The notes below the pieces were generated by a model, which saw nothing but the letters and a program-made list of their open reading frames with translations, made no database searches and had not been told where the DNA came from. From positions 1 to 50,198 of the IMG/VR virus record IMGVR_UViG_3300027868_000002: 50,198 nucleotides of DNA; one strand, written 5' to 3'. This document shows positions 6,848 to 13,782 of this stretch, piece after piece. A program made the position numbers and the translations under genes. Within the stretch, counting starts at the first letter, position 1. Each line of letters starts with the position of its first letter. The DNA comes from a virus.

Positions 6848-6857
6848 AAGATTTTTC

Positions 6858-6885
6858 TTGACATTAACCAAATATGTGTTATAAT
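6858..6885 (+). promoter_or_regulatory. Strong sigma70 promoter with extended -10
   Basis: TTGACA (6858-6863), 16-bp spacer ending TGT, TATAAT (6880-6885): consensus in all three elements. The leader then reads AGAGATTGAGAGTAAAAGAGG, close to the leader after the 5275 promoter. It drives the gene at 6934 and probably the regulator at 7243. Confidence 0.8.
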
Positions 6886-6933
6886 GTTGTATAGAGATTG
6901 AGAGTAAAAGAGGGATTAAAAGGAGCGAAACTA

Positions 6934-7185
6934 ATGATTAAATTACTAAAAGATGAAGTGCCGAAAGGAATTTGGGTTGGTAATATGAAGGATGGAGATG
7001 TTGGTGTTATTGTTGCATGGGCTTGTGATGAACATGAATATGTAAATCAAATTGTTCAAAGGTTTGATGATATATTAATCACAATTGGTGAATCATCTGG
7101 CTGTGTGTGGCATGGTATGAATAAGTTGGATGTTCGTTGCCGTGTGAGGCTGTTGGAAAAGGGTGAGAAGTTGGTTGTAACTTAA
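6934..7185 (+). CDS. Hypothetical protein, 83 aa
   Basis: ATG behind TTAAAAGGAGCGAAACTA. A mixed alpha/beta protein (GIWVGNMKDGDVGVIVAWA..., CRVRLLEKGEKLVV) that could be a small beta-barrel. First gene after a consensus promoter, so strongly expressed early. The pattern resembles small phage proteins that read 'G...vGdM.dGdvaeIv', function unknown. Confidence 0.6.
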   Translation: MIKLLKDEVPKGIWVGNMKDGDVGVIVAWACDEHEYVNQIVQRFDDILITIGESSGCVWHGMNKLDVRCRVRLLEKGEKLVVT

Positions 7186-7242
7186 AATTTGAAAAAGCAA
7201 TTGACATAATCCTCCATTTATATACGACAGAGGTAATAAAAA

Positions 7243-7554
7243 ATGAATCCTAATGCCGGTAATTCTAAATTAACAAGAATGGGATCATTGAACATACTTG
7301 AAAGACGTAATCTTGTTGAACTTTATTGTAATGTGGCGAACCTACTTCCTATTGACGAGTGCATGCTTTTTCATCTTTTTTACAGACATGGATATTCAAC
7401 TATAGAAATATCACAGCTTTTAATGAAGCATGATGCAACAATATCAAGACGTTTGAAAAAAATAGGAGACAAAATAACAAAAATAATAAGAGGGAAAGTG
7501 CCGCGCTCACAAATGACAAGGACGGCAGACGCACAAGTAAGACTAAAAAGGTAG
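7243..7554 (+). CDS. Sigma-region-4-like HTH regulator
   Basis: 103 aa, SD AGAGG before ATG 7243. Residues about 35-80 (LPIDECMLFHLFYRHGYSTIEISQLLMKHDATISRRL) have the spacing of a sigma70 region 4 helix-turn-helix: acidic helix, 'GYSt.EIs.ll', then 'aTisRrL..i'. The C-terminal tail is basic. It lacks region 2, so it is a DNA-binding regulator rather than a complete sigma factor. As the only clear transcription-type regulator in the genome it may switch on late genes; that is inference. The candidate structured RNA region follows directly. Confidence 0.65.
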   Translation: MNPNAGNSKLTRMGSLNILERRNLVELYCNVANLLPIDECMLFHLFYRHGYSTIEISQLLMKHDATISRRLKKIGDKITKIIRGKVPRSQMTRTADAQVRLKR

Positions 7555-7599
7555 ATGTTCTTGCTCGTCCTTGTTTGTTTTTTGACAAATAAATACAGG

Positions 7600-7695
7600 A
7601 GGATATGCCGATAGTTGGGTAATGGCGGTTCAACACCGTCCGTTATAAGGTTACCACCATGTAACTGGTGCTTATGGCGTAGGCAATCCTTTTTT
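7600..7695 (+). ncRNA. Candidate structured RNA A with U-tract end
   Basis: A closing stem pairs AGGAT-A-TGCC (7600-7609) with GGCAATCCT (7682-7690), nine pairs with one bulged A, followed by six T (7690-7695). Inside are GGTAA (7618-7622) with TTACC (7651-7655), enclosing GGCGG-TTCAACA-CCGTC (7624-7640, a T-arm-like hairpin), and CACCA-TGTAAC-TGGTG (7655-7670). It forms a multi-branch fold, is locally GC-richer than the surrounding DNA and has no ORF. The T-tract may be its terminator. It does not fit a tRNA cloverleaf. Strand assumed from the T-tract and neighbouring genes. Confidence 0.45.
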
Positions 7696-7717
7696 GAAAA
7701 GTAAATAATACCAGCAA

Positions 7718-7805
7718 GGGGCGGCGGCGTGTGTGAAACGCAGGGTGTAGTACAGCTTTAATCCGCTACCGGAGATAGCAAGCAGGTAAGAATCCTGCCT
7801 GCCCA
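7718..7805 (+). ncRNA. Candidate tRNA-like structured RNA B
   Basis: 88 nt that can fold as a branched cloverleaf. Closing stem GGGGCGG with CTGCCCA (first pair G-A mismatched). Then GCGT-GTGTGAA-ACGC (D-arm place), GGGT with ATCC around a 14-nt loop (anticodon place), GCTA-CCGGAGA-TAGC (variable arm place) and GCAGG-TAAGAAT-CCTGC (T-arm place). Length and arm order resemble a class II tRNA. However, the large middle loop, the lack of GG in the D-loop and the loss of the TTC of the T-loop argue against a working tRNA. It may be a degenerate tRNA, a tRNA mimic or part of a larger RNA with element A. Confidence 0.4.
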
Positions 7806-7848
7806 TTTATTTTTGATAAACTGGAGCAAATAATTAAAGGAGAAAATA

Positions 7849-8733
7849 ATGAAACTAAAAGTACGTTGTTATAAAGATTATTATATAGGCGGTATAGGCG
7901 GTAAAGGCTGGTATTTATGGCATGACGGCACAATTCATAATGTAGCATATGACATAAAGGCAAACAAATTAGATGAGGGATATTGGACTTCTAAGCAAGA
8001 GGCGCAGCAATTCCTCGATGACTGGCTACCCCAAAAAGATTGGATAACGCAGGAACAAGTGAAACAAGCTGCCGAACATTCAGATGAAATGGCTTTAATG
8101 TGTTCGTTAAACCATTGGAAACAAATGTTGTTGGCCGGAAAAGATAAGTATTTTGTTGGTGTTTATGAGGAAAAAGTAAACCATACTCAGGATTATTGTG
8201 CTTTATGTAAACGACATAAATCTGAGAGAAACTGCCCATTAGAAAAGAATTGTGACTCTCATTGTGTACCAGAGTACAGAGATTGGAGCCGCCCAACTTG
8301 GGAAGAAGGGCATATTAGGATGTTGAATAAATTGCAGGAGACTTACAATAAATTATATATTGATGCTAAAGACGTGCCAAATGGAGAAGCACTTTTTTGG
8401 TGTGATTCAGGTGGCGTTTATTGGAATGATAAAAAAGTTGTTAATTTTAAGGGCAAGAAAATGAAAGAAATAGAAATTAAAGGCAAGAAGTTTTCGGAAG
8501 AGACAATAGTTGAGGCGTTGAAAGCCCATGTTGGATTTGAAGAGACGTATCAGTTTAAGGCTGGGGATGTTTGTATAAACGATTTTGGAGATAAAAGAAT
8601 TATTTGTAAATCAAATTCAGCTTCAGAATTAGTTTCTTTTAATTCAGAAGGAAAAGCACAGAGTGTTGGGCAGAGTGGGTTTGAACTCATGGGCTATGAG
8701 AAAATCGGAGAATTGAAAGATTTCTTGAAATAA
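7849..8733 (+). CDS. Hypothetical protein with Cys cluster, 294 aa
   Basis: ATG behind AAAGGAGAAAATA, just after the structured RNA region. Residues about 115-145 hold a cysteine group (CALCKRHKSERNCPLEKNC and following Cys/His) that could bind zinc. From about residue 205 there is a second module beginning KEIEIKGKKFSEETIVEALKA, resembling the N-terminus of separate small phage proteins ('eIKGKkys.etI.eALk'). This looks like a fusion of two phage proteins. The N-terminal region is Trp/Tyr/Gly-rich. Function unknown. Confidence 0.6.
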   Translation: MKLKVRCYKDYYIGGIGGKGWYLWHDGTIHNVAYDIKANKLDEGYWTSKQEAQQFLDDWLPQKDWITQEQVKQAAEHSDEMALMCSLNHWKQMLLAGKDKYFVGVYEEKVNHTQDYCALCKRHKSERNCPLEKNCDSHCVPEYRDWSRPTWEEGHIRMLNKLQETYNKLYIDAKDVPNGEALFWCDSGGVYWNDKKVVNFKGKKMKEIEIKGKKFSEETIVEALKAHVGFEETYQFKAGDVCINDFGDKRIICKSNSASELVSFNSEGKAQSVGQSGFELMGYEKIGELKDFLK

Positions 8734-8843
8734 ATCAGGCTGAAAATGTTTTTACATTTATCATCGATGAGGCTGATGATGCAAAGCTAATTGGTAAAGG
8801 AATTCCACAAAGAGTGTATACTGGAGAGCCAAAAAATGACTAA
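8700..8843 (+). pseudogene. Open reading frame without start codon, likely gene remnant
   Basis: In the -1 frame relative to the preceding gene, 47 codons are open and read like protein (NQAENVFTFIIDEADDAKLI ...), ending TAA 8 bases inside the next gene, as real genes here do. No ATG, GTG or TTG lies in the frame after its upstream stop. Either it is the 3' end of a decayed gene, or it is reached by a -1 frameshift near the end of the 7849 gene. Confidence 0.3.
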
Positions 8844-9006
8844 AGAAAAGTTTGAAAAATTAGAAAGAGGGTGTATTGTTCGACATGTTCGTAGTGCAAA
8901 TAGCTATGTTATTGAGCAGTGTATTTCATCAAAGCGAGATAGGTTTATTGGTGTAGATACGATAGTAATAACTAATCCTGATGAGTGGGTTGTTGTGAAG
9001 GAATAA
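8836..9006 (+). CDS. Hypothetical protein, 56 aa
   Basis: ATG behind CTGGAGAGCCAAAAA. Reads MTKEKFEKLERGCIVRHVRS, then a beta-rich C-terminus ending TNPDEWVVVKE. This looks like a small barrel of the type found in phage KOW/SH3-like proteins. One base separates it from the uracil-DNA glycosylase gene, so it belongs to that operon. Function unknown. Confidence 0.55.
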   Translation: MTKEKFEKLERGCIVRHVRSANSYVIEQCISSKRDRFIGVDTIVITNPDEWVVVKE

Positions 9007-9007
9007 A

Positions 9008-9655
9008 ATGAGCAAAAGAAGTGACAAATTAGAACATCTAAGTAAATTCTGCAATCTCGAAACGGGTGAACTTGATATGAATGAGTTCGCCGATTTGGAA
9101 TTGCTATACCAGAAAGGCAGACGTTTCCACAAGTTATCACAAAGGATAAGTCGCTGTCATCTATGCGAAAGGATGAATATAGGTAGGGTGACGGAAGCGT
9201 GTTCAGGGTGGGGTAATCTCAATGCTGATGTAATGTTTGTAGGACAGAGTTTGCACGAACCAGGGATGTATTCTCAGATACCGTTTATACTTGGATCAGG
9301 TTTGATGATTGATGCTGCTTTGAGATTAAGTGGAATTGACAGGCATGATTGTTTTTGGACAAATGTTGTATTATGCCATCCTGAGAGGAATAGGGCGAGC
9401 ACGGATGAGGAGAAGGAAAATTGCTGGTCATATCTGGCAGAGGAGATTGACATTGTTCAGCCGCGTGTGGTTGTAGCATTAGGTAGAGATGCCGAACAAG
9501 GTGTTAAGAAATACATGGAAACAAGGGAGTATGGGTTTAAGTATCTAAAGTATCAACATCCGGCAAGTTTGATATATAGCAGCCCTGAAGCGAGGCCGAA
9601 TTGGGTTGTGAAATTGTCACTTGATTTGGATAAAATTTTGGGAGACAAGAAATGA
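9008..9655 (+). CDS. Uracil-DNA glycosylase superfamily, family 4-like with Fe-S cluster
   Basis: 215 aa. Four cysteines match the 4Fe-4S pattern of family 4 UDGs: CHLC (50-53), then Cys123 and Cys139, exactly CX15C. Motif A is VGQSLHEPG (78-86), the place of the usual GEAPG. FWTNVVLCHPERNRA is the substrate-pocket strand, VVVALGRDA follows, and the HPAS loop (184-187) is motif B. The family removes uracil from DNA. The altered motif A (GQSLHEPG) could change base specificity. It shares an ATGA overlap with the next gene and lies in a nucleotide-metabolism operon with the phage polymerase. Family call firm, exact substrate uncertain. Confidence 0.85.
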   Translation: MSKRSDKLEHLSKFCNLETGELDMNEFADLELLYQKGRRFHKLSQRISRCHLCERMNIGRVTEACSGWGNLNADVMFVGQSLHEPGMYSQIPFILGSGLMIDAALRLSGIDRHDCFWTNVVLCHPERNRASTDEEKENCWSYLAEEIDIVQPRVVVALGRDAEQGVKKYMETREYGFKYLKYQHPASLIYSSPEARPNWVVKLSLDLDKILGDKK

Positions 9656-10041
9656 AAAAGAAACTTGGGTTCTGGTACTTTTGTCATCCATACTCAGCCG
9701 AGACCGAAGAAGGTAGGATAGCTAATTACGAATTGTGTTGTAGAAGGTCTGCCAAACTTGTTCTTAAAGGGCATAATATATTCAGCCCGATTGTTCATTC
9801 ACATTCGATTGAAATAGCCAGCCCTGAAATGTTGAAATGGCCGATAGATAAACGATGGCAATTTTGGATGGATATAGACTTTGCTATCCTCGAATATGTC
9901 GGGTTTACAGGAGTGATACTTGGGCCGGAATGGGGCAAGTCAAATGGATGTCAAAGGGAATATGATTGGTTTTTGTCACATGTTAGGCCGGATGGTAAGC
10001 CGTATGATGTTTTGAGATACTATGATTTGATGGGAGATTAA
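9652..10041 (+). CDS. DUF1937 / nucleoside 2-deoxyribosyltransferase-like protein
   Basis: 129 aa. The N-terminus YFCHPYSA, then 'R..NYE...R.SAKLVLKGHNIFSPIVHSHSI', and an acidic D-I-D/E segment are the signature of DUF1937, a branch of the nucleoside 2-deoxyribosyltransferase fold. Enzymes of this fold cleave or exchange the base of deoxynucleosides; many phage members have no tested activity. It overlaps the UDG stop by 4 bases. Beside UDG, MazG-like and DUF5664 proteins it suggests control of the deoxynucleotide pool. Confidence 0.7.
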   Translation: MKKKLGFWYFCHPYSAETEEGRIANYELCCRRSAKLVLKGHNIFSPIVHSHSIEIASPEMLKWPIDKRWQFWMDIDFAILEYVGFTGVILGPEWGKSNGCQREYDWFLSHVRPDGKPYDVLRYYDLMGD

Positions 10042-10044
10042 AGA

Positions 10045-10386
10045 ATGAAAACATCTGAATTTATATCATTTGTTGTATCATTAGAAAATAATAATCTTGA
10101 TTTATCTGACACCCACACGCTTCATTCTGTTTTGGGCATCGCAGGAGAAGCAGGAGAGATAATAGATTTGGTAAAAAAGTCTGTAGTATATCATCAGACA
10201 CTTGATATAAAAAACCTTAAAGAAGAACTTGGTGATTTGCTGCACTATGTAGCAATGCTGCTAAACGCCCAGAATTGGTCTTTTGAAGAGGTGTTTGAAT
10301 CTAACGCAATAAAACTAAGAAAACGCTATCCAAATGGATTTACTTATGAAGATGCAGTAGCCAGAAAAGACAAACAAGGAGATTAA
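10045..10386 (+). CDS. MazG-like nucleotide pyrophosphohydrolase
   Basis: 113 aa. The MazG/all-alpha NTP-PPase metal site is visible: GEAGEIIDL (Glu35, Glu38, with Asp41) and EELGDLLHY (Glu60/61, Asp64). The family converts (d)NTPs to (d)NMPs and PPi. The C-terminus (IKLRKRYPNGFTYEDAV) is typical of phage MazG-like proteins. ATG lies 3 bases after the DUF1937 stop, with GGGAG inside that gene's end. Substrate unknown; phage MazG proteins have been linked to nucleotide pool or alarmone control. Confidence 0.85.
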   Translation: MKTSEFISFVVSLENNNLDLSDTHTLHSVLGIAGEAGEIIDLVKKSVVYHQTLDIKNLKEELGDLLHYVAMLLNAQNWSFEEVFESNAIKLRKRYPNGFTYEDAVARKDKQGD

Positions 10387-10388
10387 GA

Positions 10389-10868
10389 ATGGAAGATTTT
10401 ATAAACAAACACACTGATGAATTACACAAAAATGAAGAAGAAAAGAAACAAAATAGTGATATAAGGCAGTTTGAAGGTGGAGCGACAAGAGATGCAGACG
10501 ACCATCCAGAAAAGCCAAGTTACTATAAAGCTTTGTCACCAATTGTTCTACGTGAATATACGAAATACTTGGGACGACACAGAATAGCAAGTGGTGGTTC
10601 AAAGCGTGATTGGGACAATTGGAAATCGGGAATACCCAAAGATGTTTACATGGATGGATTGCTTAGACATACAATGGCTGTTTGGTTGATTCAACATGGA
10701 TTTAGAAGTTTTGATAATCACGGTGAAGTTAGTTTGGTTGATTCATTGAATGGTGTGTTGTTTAACACAATAGGGATGTTGCATGAGATTTTGAAAAAAG
10801 AGATTAAAGTCGAAGATAAAGCGTATTATGATTCTATAACTGAGATGATTGATAGTAAAAATGAGTGA
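10389..10868 (+). CDS. DUF5664-type protein (dATP/dGTP diphosphohydrolase N-terminal domain)
   Basis: 159 aa. The pattern GGATRD, then 'KPSYYKALSPIVL.EYTKYLGRHR', 'RDWDNWKSGIP', 'YMDGLLRH' and 'FNTIGMLHEIL' is the phage DUF5664 signature as I remember it, annotated in Pfam as an N-terminal domain of dATP/dGTP diphosphohydrolases. Conserved Arg/Asp/His residues are kept. ATG lies just after the MazG stop with AAGGAG upstream, and the end overlaps the polymerase start by 8 bases, so all four are co-translated. Function by family only. Confidence 0.7.
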   Translation: MEDFINKHTDELHKNEEEKKQNSDIRQFEGGATRDADDHPEKPSYYKALSPIVLREYTKYLGRHRIASGGSKRDWDNWKSGIPKDVYMDGLLRHTMAVWLIQHGFRSFDNHGEVSLVDSLNGVLFNTIGMLHEILKKEIKVEDKAYYDSITEMIDSKNE

Positions 10869-12771
10869 TTATCAAGATATATTGCTGCAACATAAACAAG
10901 CCAAACGTATTTGGAAGTACGATAAGCAATCAAGGTTATTGCTGCGAAAAAAGAAAGAGATAGTAGCGGCAGATACAGAAACGACCAGTTTGTTGTTCCA
11001 TACACCGTCTGTCTTACACGATGACAATGATAGAATAGTTGACAATCCATTTCCATTTGGTTTGACGCTTGCCTTTCCTCATCGTGACAGATTGATTTTA
11101 GTGTGGGGTAGATATGGTACAGACTTGTATAAAGCTTGTATGGATGTGTTTGCTTCCGACTGTATGAAGGCGTGGCATAATTCAAAATACGATTTGAGGG
11201 TGTGTAAGACAAATGGAATTGAAGTTAATGGTGTTCAGTTATGTACCTTGACGATGAGTAGGATTTATTGGGATAGACGTAAGAGTCATTCATTGCAGGC
11301 ATTGAGCGAATTTATCTGTCCTGGTATATCAGATTGGGAGGAAGGCTTAAAGAAAGAATTGACCAAATTGAGACGGCAATGGAGTAAGAAGAAAGATGAA
11401 TGGAATCCGGCCTGGACTGGAGACCCGAAGGAATATGTAAATTATAGTTTCCTGCCTGATAGGATGATTGGTGAGTATAGCCAGACTGATGTGTTTGTAG
11501 TGTGGCAGTTGTTTAAGAAATTGTCACCGTATATGTGTGAGGAGTATGCGAGCATATTTGACAGGGAAATGGCTGTCACTCATGTTGTTACTAAGATTGA
11601 AGAAGCTGGAATGGGATTTGATGCCAAACGTGGCAGGGCTGAGTTGAAGAAATTGTTGCCCAAGATTAAACTGAAGAGGAGAATACTTGAGGAATTGTCA
11701 TCACCTGATTTCACACTTGGGCCAAAGAGGATTTTGGAAGCGTTGCGGTTTTTAGGTGTTAAGTCAAAGCAATTAAAAGCGAAAGGCAAAGAGACTACGA
11801 ATGTCGATGTGTTGAATCAAGCTGTTAGAGATGGTGTGCCTAAAAGGGCTGAGAGGTTTATCAAAGTGTTGTTGGACTATAGGGCGTATAATAAGATAGC
11901 CAATACCTATTTGAAACCATTGACCGAACAGGCTGAGAGAACTGGCGGGACTGTATATACTACTATTAATCCCACTGATTCAAGGACAGGGAGGCCAGCC
12001 AGTCGCGATCCAAACCTATTAAATATACCTAATCAGGATGTGAAGCAAAGAGGTAGACAGAATAAAGTAAGAGATTGTTTTGTTCCTCGCAGCAGTAAAA
12101 AATATAAATTTCCTAAAATTATTTTGCCTGTTTATGATGAACTTCAAATCGAATGGAATGGAGCTATATATTACTTCGATGTCAGTCAACAGGAAATGGC
12201 AATGTTTCTAAGCTATGCTGGTGCTGACGATATGTTACGGGCATATTTTGATGGTGCTGACCTTCACCAACACATGGCTGATTTGTTAGGTAGACCGGAG
12301 AAAAGAAAGATTATTAAGAACCAGAACTTTGGCGTGATATACGGATTGGGTATTAGGGCTATGGCCGCTTCACAGAATCTAAGTATTGAACAGGCCAAGA
12401 AGGAGATGAAGATTTACAATGAAGAGTTTCCTTTTATTTATGAATTGCAGGAAAGATTGAAAGATGAATTAGGGTTTTACAAATATGTTCAAGATTATTT
12501 TGGTAAACCATATCATGTTCCATACGGTCAAGCGTATAAGGCAGTTAATGCAATTGTTCAGGGTGGCTGCGCCCAGGCTTTTAAGCAAGGGTTGTTACAG
12601 GTTGATGAATTGTTGGAGAAAAAGAAACGAAAAAGTGAAAAACAGTTTTGCCAAGAGACTATAAGAGCGATGAGTGAAGTTAAGGAATTGATGGGTGTTG
12701 GTTTGAGGTTCAGGGTGGATGTTAAGAAAACGACTACGAATTGGACAGAAAAGAAAAAATTAAAAATTTAG
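10861..12771 (+). CDS. polA: Family A DNA polymerase with 3'-5' exonuclease and permuted motif C
   Basis: 636 aa; ATG 10861 preferred over an upstream in-frame start without SD. Exonuclease motifs: VAADTETT (35-42), AWHNSKYDL (104-112) and YSQTD (206-210). Polymerase motif A is YYFDVSQQEMAM (Asp440); motif B is RKIIKNQNFGVIYG (Arg482, Lys486, Phe490, Tyr494). Normally motif C (VHDE) follows QGtaAd...K by about 25 residues, but after VQGGCAQAFK (566-575) the chain runs through a basic loop straight into the last helix and the terminal NW (627-628), with no HDE. Instead IILPVYDELQIEW (420-432, Asp426, Glu427, Tyr for His), which looks just like a motif C hairpin, sits 8-14 residues before motif A. 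This is a C-A-B order. It should copy the phage genome; both catalytic Asp are present. Confidence 0.92.
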   Translation: MSDYQDILLQHKQAKRIWKYDKQSRLLLRKKKEIVAADTETTSLLFHTPSVLHDDNDRIVDNPFPFGLTLAFPHRDRLILVWGRYGTDLYKACMDVFASDCMKAWHNSKYDLRVCKTNGIEVNGVQLCTLTMSRIYWDRRKSHSLQALSEFICPGISDWEEGLKKELTKLRRQWSKKKDEWNPAWTGDPKEYVNYSFLPDRMIGEYSQTDVFVVWQLFKKLSPYMCEEYASIFDREMAVTHVVTKIEEAGMGFDAKRGRAELKKLLPKIKLKRRILEELSSPDFTLGPKRILEALRFLGVKSKQLKAKGKETTNVDVLNQAVRDGVPKRAERFIKVLLDYRAYNKIANTYLKPLTEQAERTGGTVYTTINPTDSRTGRPASRDPNLLNIPNQDVKQRGRQNKVRDCFVPRSSKKYKFPKIILPVYDELQIEWNGAIYYFDVSQQEMAMFLSYAGADDMLRAYFDGADLHQHMADLLGRPEKRKIIKNQNFGVIYGLGIRAMAASQNLSIEQAKKEMKIYNEEFPFIYELQERLKDELGFYKYVQDYFGKPYHVPYGQAYKAVNAIVQGGCAQAFKQGLLQVDELLEKKKRKSEKQFCQETIRAMSEVKELMGVGLRFRVDVKKTTTNWTEKKKLKI

Positions 12772-12781
12772 GAGATTTCTC

Positions 12782-12809
12782 TTGACATTGGTGAAATATA
12801 TGTTATAAT
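12782..12809 (+). promoter_or_regulatory. Strong sigma70 promoter with extended -10
   Basis: TTGACA (12782-12787), 16-bp spacer ending TGT, TATAAT (12804-12809). Third copy of the early promoter type (others at 5275 and 6858). It starts the recombination-gene transcript after the polymerase gene. Confidence 0.8.
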
Positions 12810-12853
12810 AGTTTACAGAGTGGATGAGTAAGAGAGATTAAAAGGAGCAAATA

Positions 12854-13006
12854 ATGTCAGATAGATGGGGGCCAAGTGAAGATTGTCCGGTATGTAGCCA
12901 ACCACAATCGTATGGTCATTTTGCCAAATGCCCTGTATGTGAGAGAACGATGTGCGATTGGTGTGTTGGACATGAGCATGAATGTGGGAATGAACAGGAG
13001 AAATAA
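12854..13006 (+). CDS. Treble-clef/RING-like zinc protein, 50 aa
   Basis: ATG behind TAAAAGGAGCAAATA, the first gene after a consensus promoter. It has CPVC, CPVC, then MCDWC, H and C (DCPVCSQPQ, KCPVCERTMCDWCVGHEHEC), enough ligands for one or two zinc ions in a cross-brace like a B-box or RING. Probably mediates protein or nucleic acid contacts. Function unknown. Confidence 0.65.
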   Translation: MSDRWGPSEDCPVCSQPQSYGHFAKCPVCERTMCDWCVGHEHECGNEQEK

Positions 13007-13010
13007 AAGA

Positions 13011-13244
13011 ATGATAGAATTTGAAAGCAATGATATAACCATAAGAGCTACAAGGCAACAATACATTGAAGCCAAAACTAAAGATTTGCAGGAATTTGGT
13101 TATCCTCATTTAACTCAAGCACATGTAGAGACTCAATTGGAATATGTGCTTACGGGCAGAAGGCCGTTGGATATAATTGGAAGCTTTATTGAAAGTGATA
13201 GTGTTAAAGAAACAGGTGGGGATGAACAAGGAGATTTAGAATGA
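13011..13244 (+). CDS. Conserved phage protein, 77 aa
   Basis: ATG 4 bases after the zinc protein stop. It has the pattern 'ATRQQYIEAKTKDLQEFGY..LT..HVE.QLE.VL.GR', which I recognise from many phages as a small helical protein of unknown function. It overlaps the YopX-type gene by 4 bases. Confidence 0.65.
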   Translation: MIEFESNDITIRATRQQYIEAKTKDLQEFGYPHLTQAHVETQLEYVLTGRRPLDIIGSFIESDSVKETGGDEQGDLE

Positions 13245-13675
13245 GAAAGATAAAATTTAGACTAATTCGAGATAATAAAATTGTTGGATATGAATTACAT
13301 GAATTTGATATGAACCATGTTTACATTTTTCATAGCAGAATTAATGATGACAGTAGTTATAATATTACTGCCGTAGAAGGTGCTGAAATAACATGTGATA
13401 TGAAAGAACAATTTACTGGTCTTTGTGACAAGAACGGCAAAGAGGTATATGAGGGGGATATAGTAACACTATCTTACGGCATACCACCAACATTTGATAC
13501 ACTTCTTATTGAATATGCAGACGATGAATATGTTGCAGATATATCAGTAAGTGGATGGTGGATGCGAAACATAAGACCAAATGGTTGTTCTTCGAGTTTG
13601 TGTAAAACGTATGAAAATGACATCGAAATCATAGGCAACATCCACGAAAATCCAGAACTATTGAAAGAACAATAA
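13241..13675 (+). CDS. YopX family protein
   Basis: 144 aa with the YopX signature: FRLI at the N-terminus, QFTGLCDKNGKEVYEGDIV in the middle and IEIIGNIHENPELL at the C-terminus. YopX proteins are common in phages and prophages; their function is not established. ATGA overlaps at both ends place it in the same operon as its neighbours. Confidence 0.88.
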   Translation: MRKIKFRLIRDNKIVGYELHEFDMNHVYIFHSRINDDSSYNITAVEGAEITCDMKEQFTGLCDKNGKEVYEGDIVTLSYGIPPTFDTLLIEYADDEYVADISVSGWWMRNIRPNGCSSSLCKTYENDIEIIGNIHENPELLKEQ

Positions 13676-13782
13676 TGAGAAAAATAGACGACATGGATTA
13701 TATGTGGATTATTATAGGTTTGATTGCGGCATTTTTAGTTTTTGGTGTTCCTGCTTTAGCTACTTGGTTAGGGGTGTTTTAA
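13675..13782 (+). CDS. Single-pass membrane peptide, 35 aa
   Basis: Start overlaps the YopX stop by one base (TAATG) and its stop overlaps the nuclease start (TAATG). Product: MRKIDDMDYMWIIIGLIAAF and a further hydrophobic segment, one transmembrane helix with the N-terminus probably inside. Could be a membrane-targeted inhibitor or anchor; unknown. Confidence 0.5.
   Translation: MRKIDDMDYMWIIIGLIAAFLVFGVPALATWLGVF

Noticed and set aside
7201-7224. Promoter with TTGACA at 7201
   Set aside because: The only T/A-rich -10 candidates lie 12-15 bases away, too close for a sigma70 promoter; the gene at 7243 is probably read from the 6858 promoter.
7604-7690. Standard tRNA in element A
   Set aside because: The T-arm-like hairpin GGCGG-TTCAACA-CCGTC has no matching acceptor halves (TATAACG is absent upstream), and the rest folds into a different branched shape.
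12595-12630. QVDELLEKKK (residues 580-589) as the normal motif C of the polymerase
   Set aside because: It aligns with the helix that precedes motif C in other family A polymerases (such as VDAWLQAEQ in E. coli), lacks the His and the beta-hairpin, and lies only about 13 residues after QGG instead of about 28.
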